From Marinobacter sp. BW6 (GTDB lineage: Bacteria > Pseudomonadota > Gammaproteobacteria > Pseudomonadales > Oleiphilaceae), in NCBI RefSeq assembly GCF_008107725.1, contig NZ_VIRN01000064.1, positions 1,714,975 to 1,778,974 of the forward strand: a DNA stretch of 64,000 bases, in the 5' to 3' direction. Positions 20,801-28,750 of this stretch are shown here, in pieces; the stretch's first letter is position 1, and every line of letters begins with the position of its first letter. The position numbers and the translations under genes are program-made. The notes under the pieces were generated by a model, which saw only the letters and a program-made list of their open reading frames with translations, did not search any database and had not been told where the DNA came from.

Positions 20801-22741
20801 TTCACCGCGATCGGTATTGGTGACATGGGTGGCGATGTCTTCGGCAACGGCATGCTGTGCTCGGAGAAAACCAAACTGGTGGCTGCCTTCAACCACGTGC
20901 ATATTTTCATCGATCCCTCGCCGGACCCTGAGAAAAGCTATAAGGAGCGCATGCGTCTGTTCGGGCTTGCCCGTTCCGCCTGGACTGATTACGACACCAA
21001 ACTCATTTCCAAGGGGGGCGGGGTGTTCAGCCGGAATGCCAAGTCCATCCCGGTCAGTCCGGAAATGAAGAAGCTGTTGGGTATCAAATCGGATCGGGTG
21101 CCGCCAAACATGCTGATCTCTCACATCCTAAAGGCTCAGGTCGACCTGCTCTGGGTCGGTGGTATCGGCACCTATGTGAAAGCTGCCAGTGAATCCCACG
21201 GCGATGTGGGCGACAAGGCCAACGACGGTCTGCGGATCAACGGTTCGGATCTTCGCTGCAAGGTGGTCGGTGAGGGCGGTAACCTTGGCCTTACCCAACT
21301 CGGGCGCATTGAGTTTGCTCTTAAGGGCGGGCGCCTGAACACCGACTTCATTGATAATTCCGGTGGCGTGGATTGTTCTGACCATGAGGTCAACATGAAG
21401 ATCCTGCTCAACCGGGCCGTGGTCATGGGCGATCTCACCAACAAGCAACGCAACGTCATGCTTGAAGAGATGACCGACGATGTGGCGGAGCTGGTACTCA
21501 AGAACAACTACCGGCAAACGCAGGCGCTCAGTATTGCCAGTGAGGACGCGGCGACCCGGCTGGAAGAGTATCGCCGTTTGATGAATACCTTTGAAAGCGA
21601 GGGCAAGCTGAACCGTGCTCTGGAATTCTTGCCAGATGACGAAACCCTGTCAGAGCGCAAGCTGGACAAGAAAGGACTGACCCGCCCGGAACTGTCGGTT
21701 TTGATTTCCTATGTGAAAGGCGATCTGAAACAGACCCTGATCGACAGCACGCTCCCTGACGATCCCCTGCTGGCCGGTGAGATGTACAAGGTCTTTCCAC
21801 GGGATCTGACCCAGAAATTCTCGAAGGAGTTGGGCGAGCATCAACTGCGTCGTGAAATTATCGCGACCCAGATTGCCAACGACATGGTCAACCACATGGG
21901 GATTACCTTTGTGGAGCGTCTGAACCAGTCTACTGGAGCCGATGCGGCTTCCATTGCACTGGCCTGGATCATTGCCCGGGATGTGTTCCGCATTGATAAC
22001 TGGTGGGACAGAATTGAGGATCTGGATTTTCATGTGCCGGCCCAGCTACAGATGGAGCTGATGCAGGATCTGATGCGCCTGATGCGCCGTTCAGTCCGCT
22101 GGTTGTTGCGTAACCGTCGGGCCGAACTCAGCATTCAGAACCATATGGAGCGCTTCGCCGACAGCGTCTGGGCGATTACCGCCGGGCTGCCTGAGTATCT
22201 TGGCGATCAGGCCAGGACTACCTGGGAAAAGCGCCATCAGGCCCTGGTGGATGCCGGTCTGCCGTCAGAGCTGGCGTCTGTCGTTTCAGGTACCGGGCAC
22301 CTGTATTCATCTTTGGGCATCATTGAGGCCCACGAAGCCTCAGGCATGCCATTGAAAACCGTTGCCAACCTCTATTATGAACTGGGAGACCGCCTGGATC
22401 TCAACTGGTTTGCCAGCGCCATCGCGGCGCTCAAACCCGCGTCCCACTGGCAGGCACTTGCCAGGGAGAGTTTCCGTGAGGACCTGGACTGGCAGCAGCG
22501 GGCTCTGACCACCGGTGTGCTGAAGCTGGCGGAAAAACCCGAGGATGTACCGGTCTGCGTGGAGAACTGGCTGTCGCGCCATCATCAGATGATCGATCGC
22601 TGGAAATCGATGCTGTCGGAGCTCAAGGGTGTGCGGGAGCCGGAATACGCCATGTTCTCGGTGGCGCTGCGTGAATTGCTGGATCTGGCCCAGAGCACTA
22701 TGCATCAGCCACATGCTGAGTTAGAAGTTTTGACTAACTGA
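17855..22741 (+). CDS. gdhB: NAD-specific glutamate dehydrogenase, large (~180 kDa) type
   Basis: A 1628-residue protein of the Bac_GDH family. It oxidatively deaminates glutamate to 2-oxoglutarate with NAD+. The N-terminal ~600 residues are regulatory; the catalytic part lies at roughly 720-1230 with [55 protein letters not shown] and [21 protein letters not shown]. The C-terminal ~400 residues are helical and family-specific. The length is typical for this class. It is monocistronic by spacing, with 165 bp of divergent spacer toward the MoxR operon; amino-acid catabolism is the likely context. Confidence 0.97.
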   Translation: [1628 protein letters not shown]

Positions 22742-22806
22742 GTATTGCTTTGAAATCCGCATTCCCGTTCAATCGGCGATCGGGAATCATTAAACGGAGT
22801 GGGATA

Positions 22807-23490
22807 ATGGGTCAGCTTGACCATCTTCTTGAAAAAAACCGGGCCTGGGCAGATGGCATCAAGGCCCAGGATCCGCAGTTTTTTCACCGCCTGTCGAATC
22901 AGCAGGCGCCGGAATACCTGTGGATAGGTTGTGCTGACAGCCGCGTGCCGGCCAACCAGATCGTCGATCTTCTGCCGGGGGAGCTGTTTGTTCATCGGAA
23001 CGTGGCCAACGTGGTTGTCCACACGGATTTTAACTGTCTGTCGGTGTTGCAGTTCGCCATCGAAGTGTTGAAGGTGAAGCACATCCTGGTGGTCGGCCAC
23101 TACGGCTGTGGCGGTGTGAGAGCGGCATTGCTCAATGAAGGGTTTGGGCTGATCAGCAACTGGCTTCGTCATGTTCAGGATGTCCGTGACCGGCACCAGT
23201 CGGTGCTGGATGATCTGCCAAACGTCCAGGACCGGGTGGATCGGCTGTGCGAGCTCAATGTCGTTGAACAGGTGGGACACGTCTGCCAGAACAACATTGT
23301 TCAGGAAGCCTGGAAGCGGGGACAGCCTTTAACGGTCCATGGTTTTGTCTACGATGTGGCTGATGGGATTCTCCGGGATATGGGGCTGTCGGTTTCCAGC
23401 GAGGAAGATCGCGAACGGGTCCGGCAGAACAGTATCGATGAGCTGGTGCAGAGGCCGGTGCGCTCAGGGCGTCAGAAAAGCGTGCAGTGA
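22807..23490 (+). CDS. can: Beta-class carbonic anhydrase
   Basis: 227 residues from the ATG at 22807. Zinc ligands and the active dyad fall exactly as in E. coli Can: Cys42, Asp44 and Arg46 in CADSR, then His98 and Cys101 in GHYGCGG. It interconverts CO2 and bicarbonate in the cytoplasm. An in-frame opening upstream is ignored because the family begins with MGQLDHLLEKNRAW. The short spacer after gdhB holds a small inverted repeat (22761-22767 with 22781-22787), without a U-run. Confidence 0.96.
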   Translation: MGQLDHLLEKNRAWADGIKAQDPQFFHRLSNQQAPEYLWIGCADSRVPANQIVDLLPGELFVHRNVANVVVHTDFNCLSVLQFAIEVLKVKHILVVGHYGCGGVRAALLNEGFGLISNWLRHVQDVRDRHQSVLDDLPNVQDRVDRLCELNVVEQVGHVCQNNIVQEAWKRGQPLTVHGFVYDVADGILRDMGLSVSSEEDRERVRQNSIDELVQRPVRSGRQKSVQ

Positions 23491-23610
23491 AGAATGTGAA
23501 ATTGCGTCAAAAATTCGTGATGAGCGTCACTTCCTGACCCTCGGCGTCATCACAGTTGGTTACTTCGCGCTTTGCTATTGTAGATCCTGCAGTAAGCGAG
23601 GAGGTAGGCC

Positions 23611-23784
23611 ATGAAAGAACTGATGCAAAAAGCCCTGACAGCCCTGAACCAGCGTAAAGACGTTACTGCCGGCTCGGAGCAACGGGGTCGGGGGCGGAAA
23701 GCTTCTGACGCCAGCCAGCCTGAAGACTGGGGCATGTCCCCTGAAGATGCTCTCCGGGTTGGTACGGTTGCCCGTTACAAGTGA
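23611..23784 (+). CDS. Small protein of 57 residues, unrecognised
   Basis: An ATG 6 bases after a strong AGGAGG opens a 57-codon frame beginning MKELMQKALTALNQRK and ending ALRVGTVARYK. The strong ribosome-binding site and balanced codon use argue that it is real. Predicted soluble: an amphipathic N-terminal helix, a Gly/Arg-rich centre (QRGRGRKAS), then a short acidic stretch (EDWGMSPEDA). No signal peptide or membrane helix. I do not recognise the family and assign no function. It sits alone between carbonic anhydrase and the RsmC-like gene. Confidence 0.6.
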   Translation: MKELMQKALTALNQRKDVTAGSEQRGRGRKASDASQPEDWGMSPEDALRVGTVARYK

Positions 23785-23814
23785 CTGAGTTTTCCATGGT
23801 ATTTACTCTCTGAA

Positions 23815-23854
23815 AGCCCTCCGGTCTCTGCCTGGCAGGGGAGACGCGAGGGCT
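23815..23854. other. Imperfect stem-loop before the RsmC-like gene
   Basis: AGCCCTC (23815-23821) pairs with GAGGGCT (23848-23854), and GTCTC (23824-23828) with GAGAC (23841-23845), enclosing a ~12-base loop. No U-run follows on either side, so it is not a clear terminator. It could be an mRNA leader structure or the 3' end of the small gene's transcript. Confidence 0.35.
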
Positions 23855-23908
23855 CATTCCGGTTAGAGTATCCCGTTTTCGAATTATCCACGCGGGATCA
23901 GCCAAACA

Positions 23909-24955
23909 ATGTCATTGCCCAATTCCCATGAAGTCCTGTTGCGAAACCGCCACCTCTTGAAGGGACGGATGGCTCTGTTGGGCGTAACCGCCAACGGGCT
24001 GCTGGCGGATTTGCCCGCTGGCGGTATGGCAATGAGCGAGCATGCCGGTGTGTGTGCCGCCCTTGCGGGGCAGGACAGTTGGCAGATTTGTTTCGGCTAC
24101 GATGATCCGGCACTGGAGCCCGGCACCTTTGACACCCTGGTTGTGTTTCTGCCCAAGGCCCGGGCGGAGCTAGATCTGCGTCTTGCGTTGGCGCGATGGT
24201 TGGCGGTGCCGGGTGCTCAGGTGGTGCTTGTTGGCGAGAAGAAAGAAGGTATTGCCGGAGCCGTCAAACAGCTTAAAGCCGTGGCGCCGCAGGCGACCAA
24301 GACCGACAGTGCAAGGCACTGCCAGGTCTGGTGTGCCGAGCATATCGAACCGCTGCCCGAATTCTCGCTTCAGCAGTGGATCACCTGGACAGGCATTGAC
24401 TGCAAGTCGGTGCACCTGGATGTCGCCGGGCTGCCGGGTATTTTCAGTCTCGGCGAACTGGACGAGGGCACCCGCCTGCTGCTGGAAACACTGGACGAGA
24501 ATCCATTGCGATCCGGCTCTGTCCTCGATTTCGCTTGCGGCGCCGGCGTCCTTGGAACCTGGCTGCACCGCTGGCACGAGCAGCAGAACCAGCCCCGTAG
24601 AACGGTCGACGGGATCGACGTTCAGTCCCAGGCGGTTATCTGTGCCCGGGCCACTTATGAGCGCAACGGTGTTTCCGGGCGCATTCTGGCCTCGGATGGC
24701 CTGTCGGAGGTCGAGGGCACCTGGCCGGTTATTTTAAGCAATCCTCCCTTTCACAGTGGTGTCAGAACCGATCTGTCGATGACCGAACGCTTTCTTCGAG
24801 AGGTGGTGCGTCATCTGGCGCCGGGTGGTGAGGTGCGTCTGGTGGCGAACAGCTTCCTGCCATATGAGCCATTGATGAAGCGCTGCATCGGCCCGGTCGA
24901 GCGCCTGCGCGAGGATCGACGATTTACCGTCTATCGCGCGTTTCGCCATTCCTGA
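23909..24955 (+). CDS. rsmC: RsmC-like 16S rRNA (guanine-N2) methyltransferase
   Basis: A 348-residue protein of two tandem Rossmann halves. The N-terminal half is a degenerate methyltransferase fold; the C-terminal half carries the SAM motif [15 protein letters not shown] and the catalytic SNPPFHSG, the N/D-PP-F/Y motif of guanine-N2 enzymes. E. coli RsmC modifies G1207 of 16S rRNA. A paralogous two-half methyltransferase follows on the same strand, and the motif contexts differ enough (SNPPFHSG versus LNPPFHEG) to favour RsmC for this one. Substrate specificity is inferred. Confidence 0.85.
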   Translation: MSLPNSHEVLLRNRHLLKGRMALLGVTANGLLADLPAGGMAMSEHAGVCAALAGQDSWQICFGYDDPALEPGTFDTLVVFLPKARAELDLRLALARWLAVPGAQVVLVGEKKEGIAGAVKQLKAVAPQATKTDSARHCQVWCAEHIEPLPEFSLQQWITWTGIDCKSVHLDVAGLPGIFSLGELDEGTRLLLETLDENPLRSGSVLDFACGAGVLGTWLHRWHEQQNQPRRTVDGIDVQSQAVICARATYERNGVSGRILASDGLSEVEGTWPVILSNPPFHSGVRTDLSMTERFLREVVRHLAPGGEVRLVANSFLPYEPLMKRCIGPVERLREDRRFTVYRAFRHS

Positions 24956-24959
24956 ACGC

Positions 24960-24985
24960 AAAAAAAAGCCCCTGGGGTGAGGGGC
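24960..24985 (-). terminator. Rho-independent terminator reading on the minus strand
   Basis: GCCCCT (24968-24973) and AGGGGC (24980-24985) form a stem with a 6-base loop; on the minus strand the stem is followed by eight T (plus-strand A at 24960-24967). It would stop transcripts coming leftward, although both flanking genes are on the plus strand. The nearest minus-strand gene is ribE at 26286-26906. Confidence 0.7.
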
Positions 24986-25114
24986 AAGAGGTTCGCGTCC
25001 AGAACAACGGAGCCAACCGGAAAAGGGATGTTCAGTGTGAACACCATCCACGTTAGGGTTAATTTCTAGAATAAACAGCCTAGAATGGCGCTTTTGTGAC
25101 AAAAAGCCTCCAGG

Positions 25115-26272
25115 ATGCCCGAAATGACAACTGCCGAACTCGTTTTTTCCCAAGGCACGCTGACACTGAGCCGCCCGGGTACCGGTGATCCGACACTGAG
25201 GGCGTGGGATGCAGCAGACGAACTTCTGCTGGAAGAGGCTCTTGGTGCCGCAGCTGGCATTGATGAGCCCCGGATCCTGGTGGTGGATGACCAGTTCGGA
25301 GCCCTGGCGTTAGGGCTTTCGGGGCTGTCGCCAACCATCGTTGCCGACAGCGCTGCGTTGCCTGGCGCGCTGGCTAACAATGCCTTGTTGAATCCGGCTT
25401 TTGCTCTATCGGGACCGGTCCATAGCTGGATCGATCCGCCGCCGGGCCCGTTCGACCTGGTGGTATTGAGAATACCTCGCCAGGCTGACTATCTGGCCTG
25501 GTTGCTGCGCTGGCTGAATGGCGTGATGGCTGATTCCGGTGTGTTGCTTGCGGGCGGAATGCTAAAGCATCTGCCGGCGAAAAGCGTCGAAGTGTTTGCG
25601 GAAGCGGTGCAGACGGAGCAGGTTCTGCCGGCGCGAAAAAAGGCGCGTGTGATTCGTTGCCGCAAAGGTGCTGCGAATCTGGCGGGATGGTCCAATACCT
25701 GGAAGGGTTATGCAGTGACCGGCCGGAACGGCGCTGTGGAAGTCGAGGCATTGCCCGCAGTGTTCGCCAGGGAAAAGCTGGATATGGGTAGTCGCCTGCT
25801 CTTACCCCATGTGACCAACGCGGTATCCTCTGCCGAGGCCGGCTACTCCGTGCTGGACCTGGCCTGTGGCAACGGCGTGCTGGGTCTGACGGCGCTGGCG
25901 GAGCGAGGGGGGCTCCAGCTGGGTTTCAGCGATGTTTCAAGTCAGGCTGTGCTCAGTGCCCGGCTTAATGTCGAACAAGCGTTCCCGAACGCCAACGCGG
26001 TTTTCTCTCACTGCGACGGGGTTGATTCCGATATGGGGGCCTTCGATCTGATCCTTCTGAATCCGCCGTTTCACGAGGGTGGTGTAGTCGGTGATCATAT
26101 TGCCCTGCGGTTGTTTGAGCAGGCCTCGCGACACTTGAAGCCCGAAGGTTGCGTGCTCATGGTAGGAAACCGCCACCTGGGCTATCACCGAAGCCTGCGC
26201 CGGTATTTTTCTACGGTGGAACAGCTGGATGCCAGCCCCAAGTTCGTGGTGTTCCGGGCCGGCAATCGCTGA
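25115..26272 (+). CDS. rlmG: RlmG-like 23S rRNA (guanine-N2) methyltransferase
   Basis: A 385-residue protein with the same double-Rossmann plan as the preceding gene: an inactive-looking N-terminal half and an active C-terminal half with VLDLACGNGVLGLTAL and LLNPPFHEGG, ending GNRHLGYHRSLRRYFSTVEQL, which is typical of RlmG (m2G1835 of 23S rRNA in E. coli). An ATG at 25124 is an alternative start. The 160 bp upstream contain a minus-strand terminator. Confidence 0.87.
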   Translation: MPEMTTAELVFSQGTLTLSRPGTGDPTLRAWDAADELLLEEALGAAAGIDEPRILVVDDQFGALALGLSGLSPTIVADSAALPGALANNALLNPAFALSGPVHSWIDPPPGPFDLVVLRIPRQADYLAWLLRWLNGVMADSGVLLAGGMLKHLPAKSVEVFAEAVQTEQVLPARKKARVIRCRKGAANLAGWSNTWKGYAVTGRNGAVEVEALPAVFAREKLDMGSRLLLPHVTNAVSSAEAGYSVLDLACGNGVLGLTALAERGGLQLGFSDVSSQAVLSARLNVEQAFPNANAVFSHCDGVDSDMGAFDLILLNPPFHEGGVVGDHIALRLFEQASRHLKPEGCVLMVGNRHLGYHRSLRRYFSTVEQLDASPKFVVFRAGNR

Positions 26273-26285
26273 AGAGTCGTGTAGG

Positions 26286-26906
26286 TTACAACGTTGGAGT
26301 CGGGCGGTCGTATCCCAGGCGGGCCAGCGTGTCCACGATGGTCTGGGTCTGGCTGTCTATTTCAATGTTTACCCGTTGACCTTCTGTACACGTGCCAAAC
26401 GTCGTGGCCCTGAGAGTCTCCGGAATCAGATGGATGTTGAACCGGTTGCCCCGAACTTCGCCAATGGTCAGGCTGGCGCCATTGATGGCGATGTAGCCTT
26501 TGGGAAAGACGTAGCGTGTCCATTCGTCGGGCACTTCAAACCACAGGGTGACATTGTTCTCCGGCCGCAGAATTTCGACAATCCTGGCGGCTGTATGAAC
26601 GTGCCCTGACAGCAGATGGCCGCCAATTTCATCTCCGATCCGGGCGGCACGCTCGAAATTGACGTGATCTCCGGATTTCAAGTCCCCAAGTGTGGTCAGT
26701 CTCAGGGTTTCCTGCATGGCATCAAAATAAAGCACGCTGCCTTCCTGGCGTGTAACGGTCAGGCAGGTGCCGTTGATTGCAACCGATGCGCCAATTGACA
26801 CTCCGTCTGCTTTGTCTGTCGGGAGCCGGATGGCAAAAGTGCTCAGTCCGGGCTCAGCAGTGACGTCTTCGATGGTTGCAATGCCCTGGACAATGCCTGT
26901 GAACAT
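26286..26906 (-). CDS. ribE: Riboflavin synthase, alpha-subunit type
   Basis: 206 residues starting with the family N-terminus MFTGIVQG at 26906. Two homologous lumazine-binding barrels are visible, each with its substrate motif (INGTCLTVT and INGASLTIGEV), plus DEIGGHLLSGHV and FNIHLIPETLRATT. The enzyme dismutates two 6,7-dimethyl-8-ribityllumazine into riboflavin and a pyrimidine. It is not next to other rib genes and no FMN-riboswitch-like leader is evident. It may be a second copy to one in a rib operon elsewhere; that cannot be told here. Confidence 0.93.
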   Translation of the reverse strand: MFTGIVQGIATIEDVTAEPGLSTFAIRLPTDKADGVSIGASVAINGTCLTVTRQEGSVLYFDAMQETLRLTTLGDLKSGDHVNFERAARIGDEIGGHLLSGHVHTAARIVEILRPENNVTLWFEVPDEWTRYVFPKGYIAINGASLTIGEVRGNRFNIHLIPETLRATTFGTCTEGQRVNIEIDSQTQTIVDTLARLGYDRPTPTL

Positions 26907-27064
26907 AATCCTGACCTCGTTAGATGTGTTGTGCGGATGCCTTTCTGGCAGGTGCGCCAAGGATAGCGAGGGGACTGGCCGATGCCAAGGTTGAGAAAAG
27001 GGAATTCAAGTATCCGATGCAATGGTCGATACTCTGTAAAACCCTGCAATCCGGACAATCTGCC

Positions 27065-27958
27065 ATGGCTGAAAATCAGAGTAAGGCTGCTACCCAGGCG
27101 AATGAGCCGACGCAGGCACCGGTGTTGCGGCCAGGCCGGGCGGCAGACCCTGTGCCGGCGCACATTGCTGCGGGTGGCCAGGCGTCGGCACCGGTAACGG
27201 CCAGTCAGGCCACGGAAGGGGAGCCATCCGATCAGAGGGTGGAAACCGGCACTGAGCCCGATCAATCATCCGGCGGCGAGGTGTCCCGGGATACAGGCAG
27301 CGGCAGCCCTGGGAAGGTGTTAGCGGAATCCCGGCAACGCAAGCTCCGGTTGATGCTGCGACAGTGCGACCGGGTGCTGCTGATGGATTTTGACTTGCTT
27401 GCGATGAACGGTTGGCCGGACAACTATACTATGGCCGAGGCGCGTCGGAGTCGGGATCTCTGGTTGTTCAGTGCCTTGATTGCGGCAGCCATTTTTCTGA
27501 GCGGTCTGACCGGGTTTGTCCCGGCCTGGATTGCAGGCGGGGGGTTTGGCGCCTTTGTGATCATTCTGTTGCTCGGGGTGCCGGCGGTACGAAGAATCTA
27601 CACCAGCAAACCCTCCTACCTTGATCTGATCATGACCCGGCAGCGGATGCTTCGTGAGGCACGACAACACGTCGCCCATCTGGAAGGCTCGGATGGTCTT
27701 ATCTGGCAGTGTGCGCGAATGGCTGATTTTAACCCGGCGCTGAAAAACACCCGGTTCAGTCACCTTATAAGATTGTCTGAGAACCGCATGCTGTCCCGGC
27801 AGTTAACTCGCCGGGAGCATGTGCGTCTTTACCTGATCTATCTGCTGGAGGCAGAGAAGGCGTATAGCCGCGTCCAGAAGGCGTTTTTCGAGGGTAACCA
27901 GGAAGCGATTGACCAGGGCTGGGAGGAAGTCGCTGCAGAGCCTGAACCCAGAACTTGA
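27065..27958 (+). CDS. Hypothetical two-helix membrane protein
   Basis: 297 residues from the ATG at 27065 (MAENQSKAAT); the frame is open further upstream, but that part overlaps the ribE promoter region. The first ~90 residues are disordered and rich in Ala, Pro, Gln, Ser and Gly. Next come an amphipathic stretch (RQRKLRLMLRQCDRVLLMDFDLLAMNGWPDN), two membrane helices (LWLFSALIAAAIFLSGLTG; GGGFGAFVIILLLGV) and a basic helical C-terminal domain. I do not recognise the family. It lies 60 bp before psrA and just upstream of the PsrA operator. Confidence 0.75.
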   Translation: MAENQSKAATQANEPTQAPVLRPGRAADPVPAHIAAGGQASAPVTASQATEGEPSDQRVETGTEPDQSSGGEVSRDTGSGSPGKVLAESRQRKLRLMLRQCDRVLLMDFDLLAMNGWPDNYTMAEARRSRDLWLFSALIAAAIFLSGLTGFVPAWIAGGGFGAFVIILLLGVPAVRRIYTSKPSYLDLIMTRQRMLREARQHVAHLEGSDGLIWQCARMADFNPALKNTRFSHLIRLSENRMLSRQLTRREHVRLYLIYLLEAEKAYSRVQKAFFEGNQEAIDQGWEEVAAEPEPRT

Positions 27959-27971
27959 CAAGGATGTGCTT

Positions 27972-27998
27972 CAAACGTATGTTTCAAACAGACGTTTG
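27972..27998 (+). promoter_or_regulatory. Double PsrA operator before psrA
   Basis: Two adjacent sites fit the CAAAC-N4-GTTTG pattern reported for PsrA: CAAACgtatGTTTC (27972-27985) and CAAACagacGTTTG (27985-27998), sharing one base. They end 20 bp before the psrA ATG, which indicates autoregulation. Confidence 0.85.
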
Positions 27999-28018
27999 CT
28001 AGAGGCACTGATAATAAA

Positions 28019-28696
28019 ATGGCGCAGTCTGATACCGTTGACCGGATTCTCGATGCAGCCGAAGAGCTGTTCGCCGACCGGGGTTTTTCGGAAACCTCGC
28101 TCCGAATGATTACCAGTAAGGCTAAAGTAAATCTGGCCGCTGTCAATTACCACTTTGGTTCAAAGAACGCCCTGATTCATGCTGTATTCGCGCGCTTTCT
28201 GACGCCGTTTTCTGCAACGCTGGAGAGCGCCTTTGATGAGCTTGAGGAACGTTGTAACGGTAAACCGCCCACTTTGAATCAAACACTCTGGGCGCTTACG
28301 GAAAGCGCGGTGCGCATGCCCCAGCGCAACGAAAAGGGTATCTCCATCTTCATGCGCCTGCTCGGGCTTGCATACACCCAGTCCCAGGGCCATTTGCGCA
28401 AGTTCCTGGAGCAGGAATACAGCGAGCCTTTCAGTCGTTTTATGCGTCTGCTCAAGGAAGCGACCCCACAGCTGTCGTCGGTGGATCGCTACTGGCGCAT
28501 CCAGTTCATGCTTGGGGCAACGGCCTTTACCATGTCCAGCAGCGATGCGCTGAGGGATATTCTTCAGAACAAACTGGGTGTGGAAACCACGGTCCAGGAA
28601 ATCGCTGCTCGTCTGGTGCCCTTCCTCGCCGCCGGCATGCAAGCCGAAGACGCCATGCTGATTCCACCGGCAGGAAGCAAGGTCTCGGTTGCCTGA
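28019..28696 (+). CDS. psrA: TetR-family regulator PsrA
   Basis: 225 residues. The N-terminal helix-turn-helix reads ILDAAEELFADRGFSETSLRMITSKAKVNLAAVNYHFGSK, and the family-specific FMRLLGLAYTQSQGHLRKFLE follows, closely matching what I recall of Pseudomonas PsrA. PsrA senses long-chain fatty acids and represses beta-oxidation genes while affecting rpoS. The operator just upstream supports the identity. A neighbour order with mtnP, mfd and nqr also occurs in Pseudomonas. Confidence 0.9.
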   Translation: MAQSDTVDRILDAAEELFADRGFSETSLRMITSKAKVNLAAVNYHFGSKNALIHAVFARFLTPFSATLESAFDELEERCNGKPPTLNQTLWALTESAVRMPQRNEKGISIFMRLLGLAYTQSQGHLRKFLEQEYSEPFSRFMRLLKEATPQLSSVDRYWRIQFMLGATAFTMSSSDALRDILQNKLGVETTVQEIAARLVPFLAAGMQAEDAMLIPPAGSKVSVA

Positions 28697-28750
28697 GTTC
28701 CTCTCTCTCGGTTAGGCTTCCCCTTTACCTCCAAGGGAGCCTGGCCGGTT

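Noticed and set aside
22761..22787. Inverted repeat ATTCCCG/CGGGAAT as gdhB terminator
   Set aside because: Only 7 bp with a 13-base loop and no U-run; too weak to call.
26907..27064. FMN riboswitch upstream of ribE
   Set aside because: No conserved FMN-element stems or AGGGT-type core could be found in the leader.
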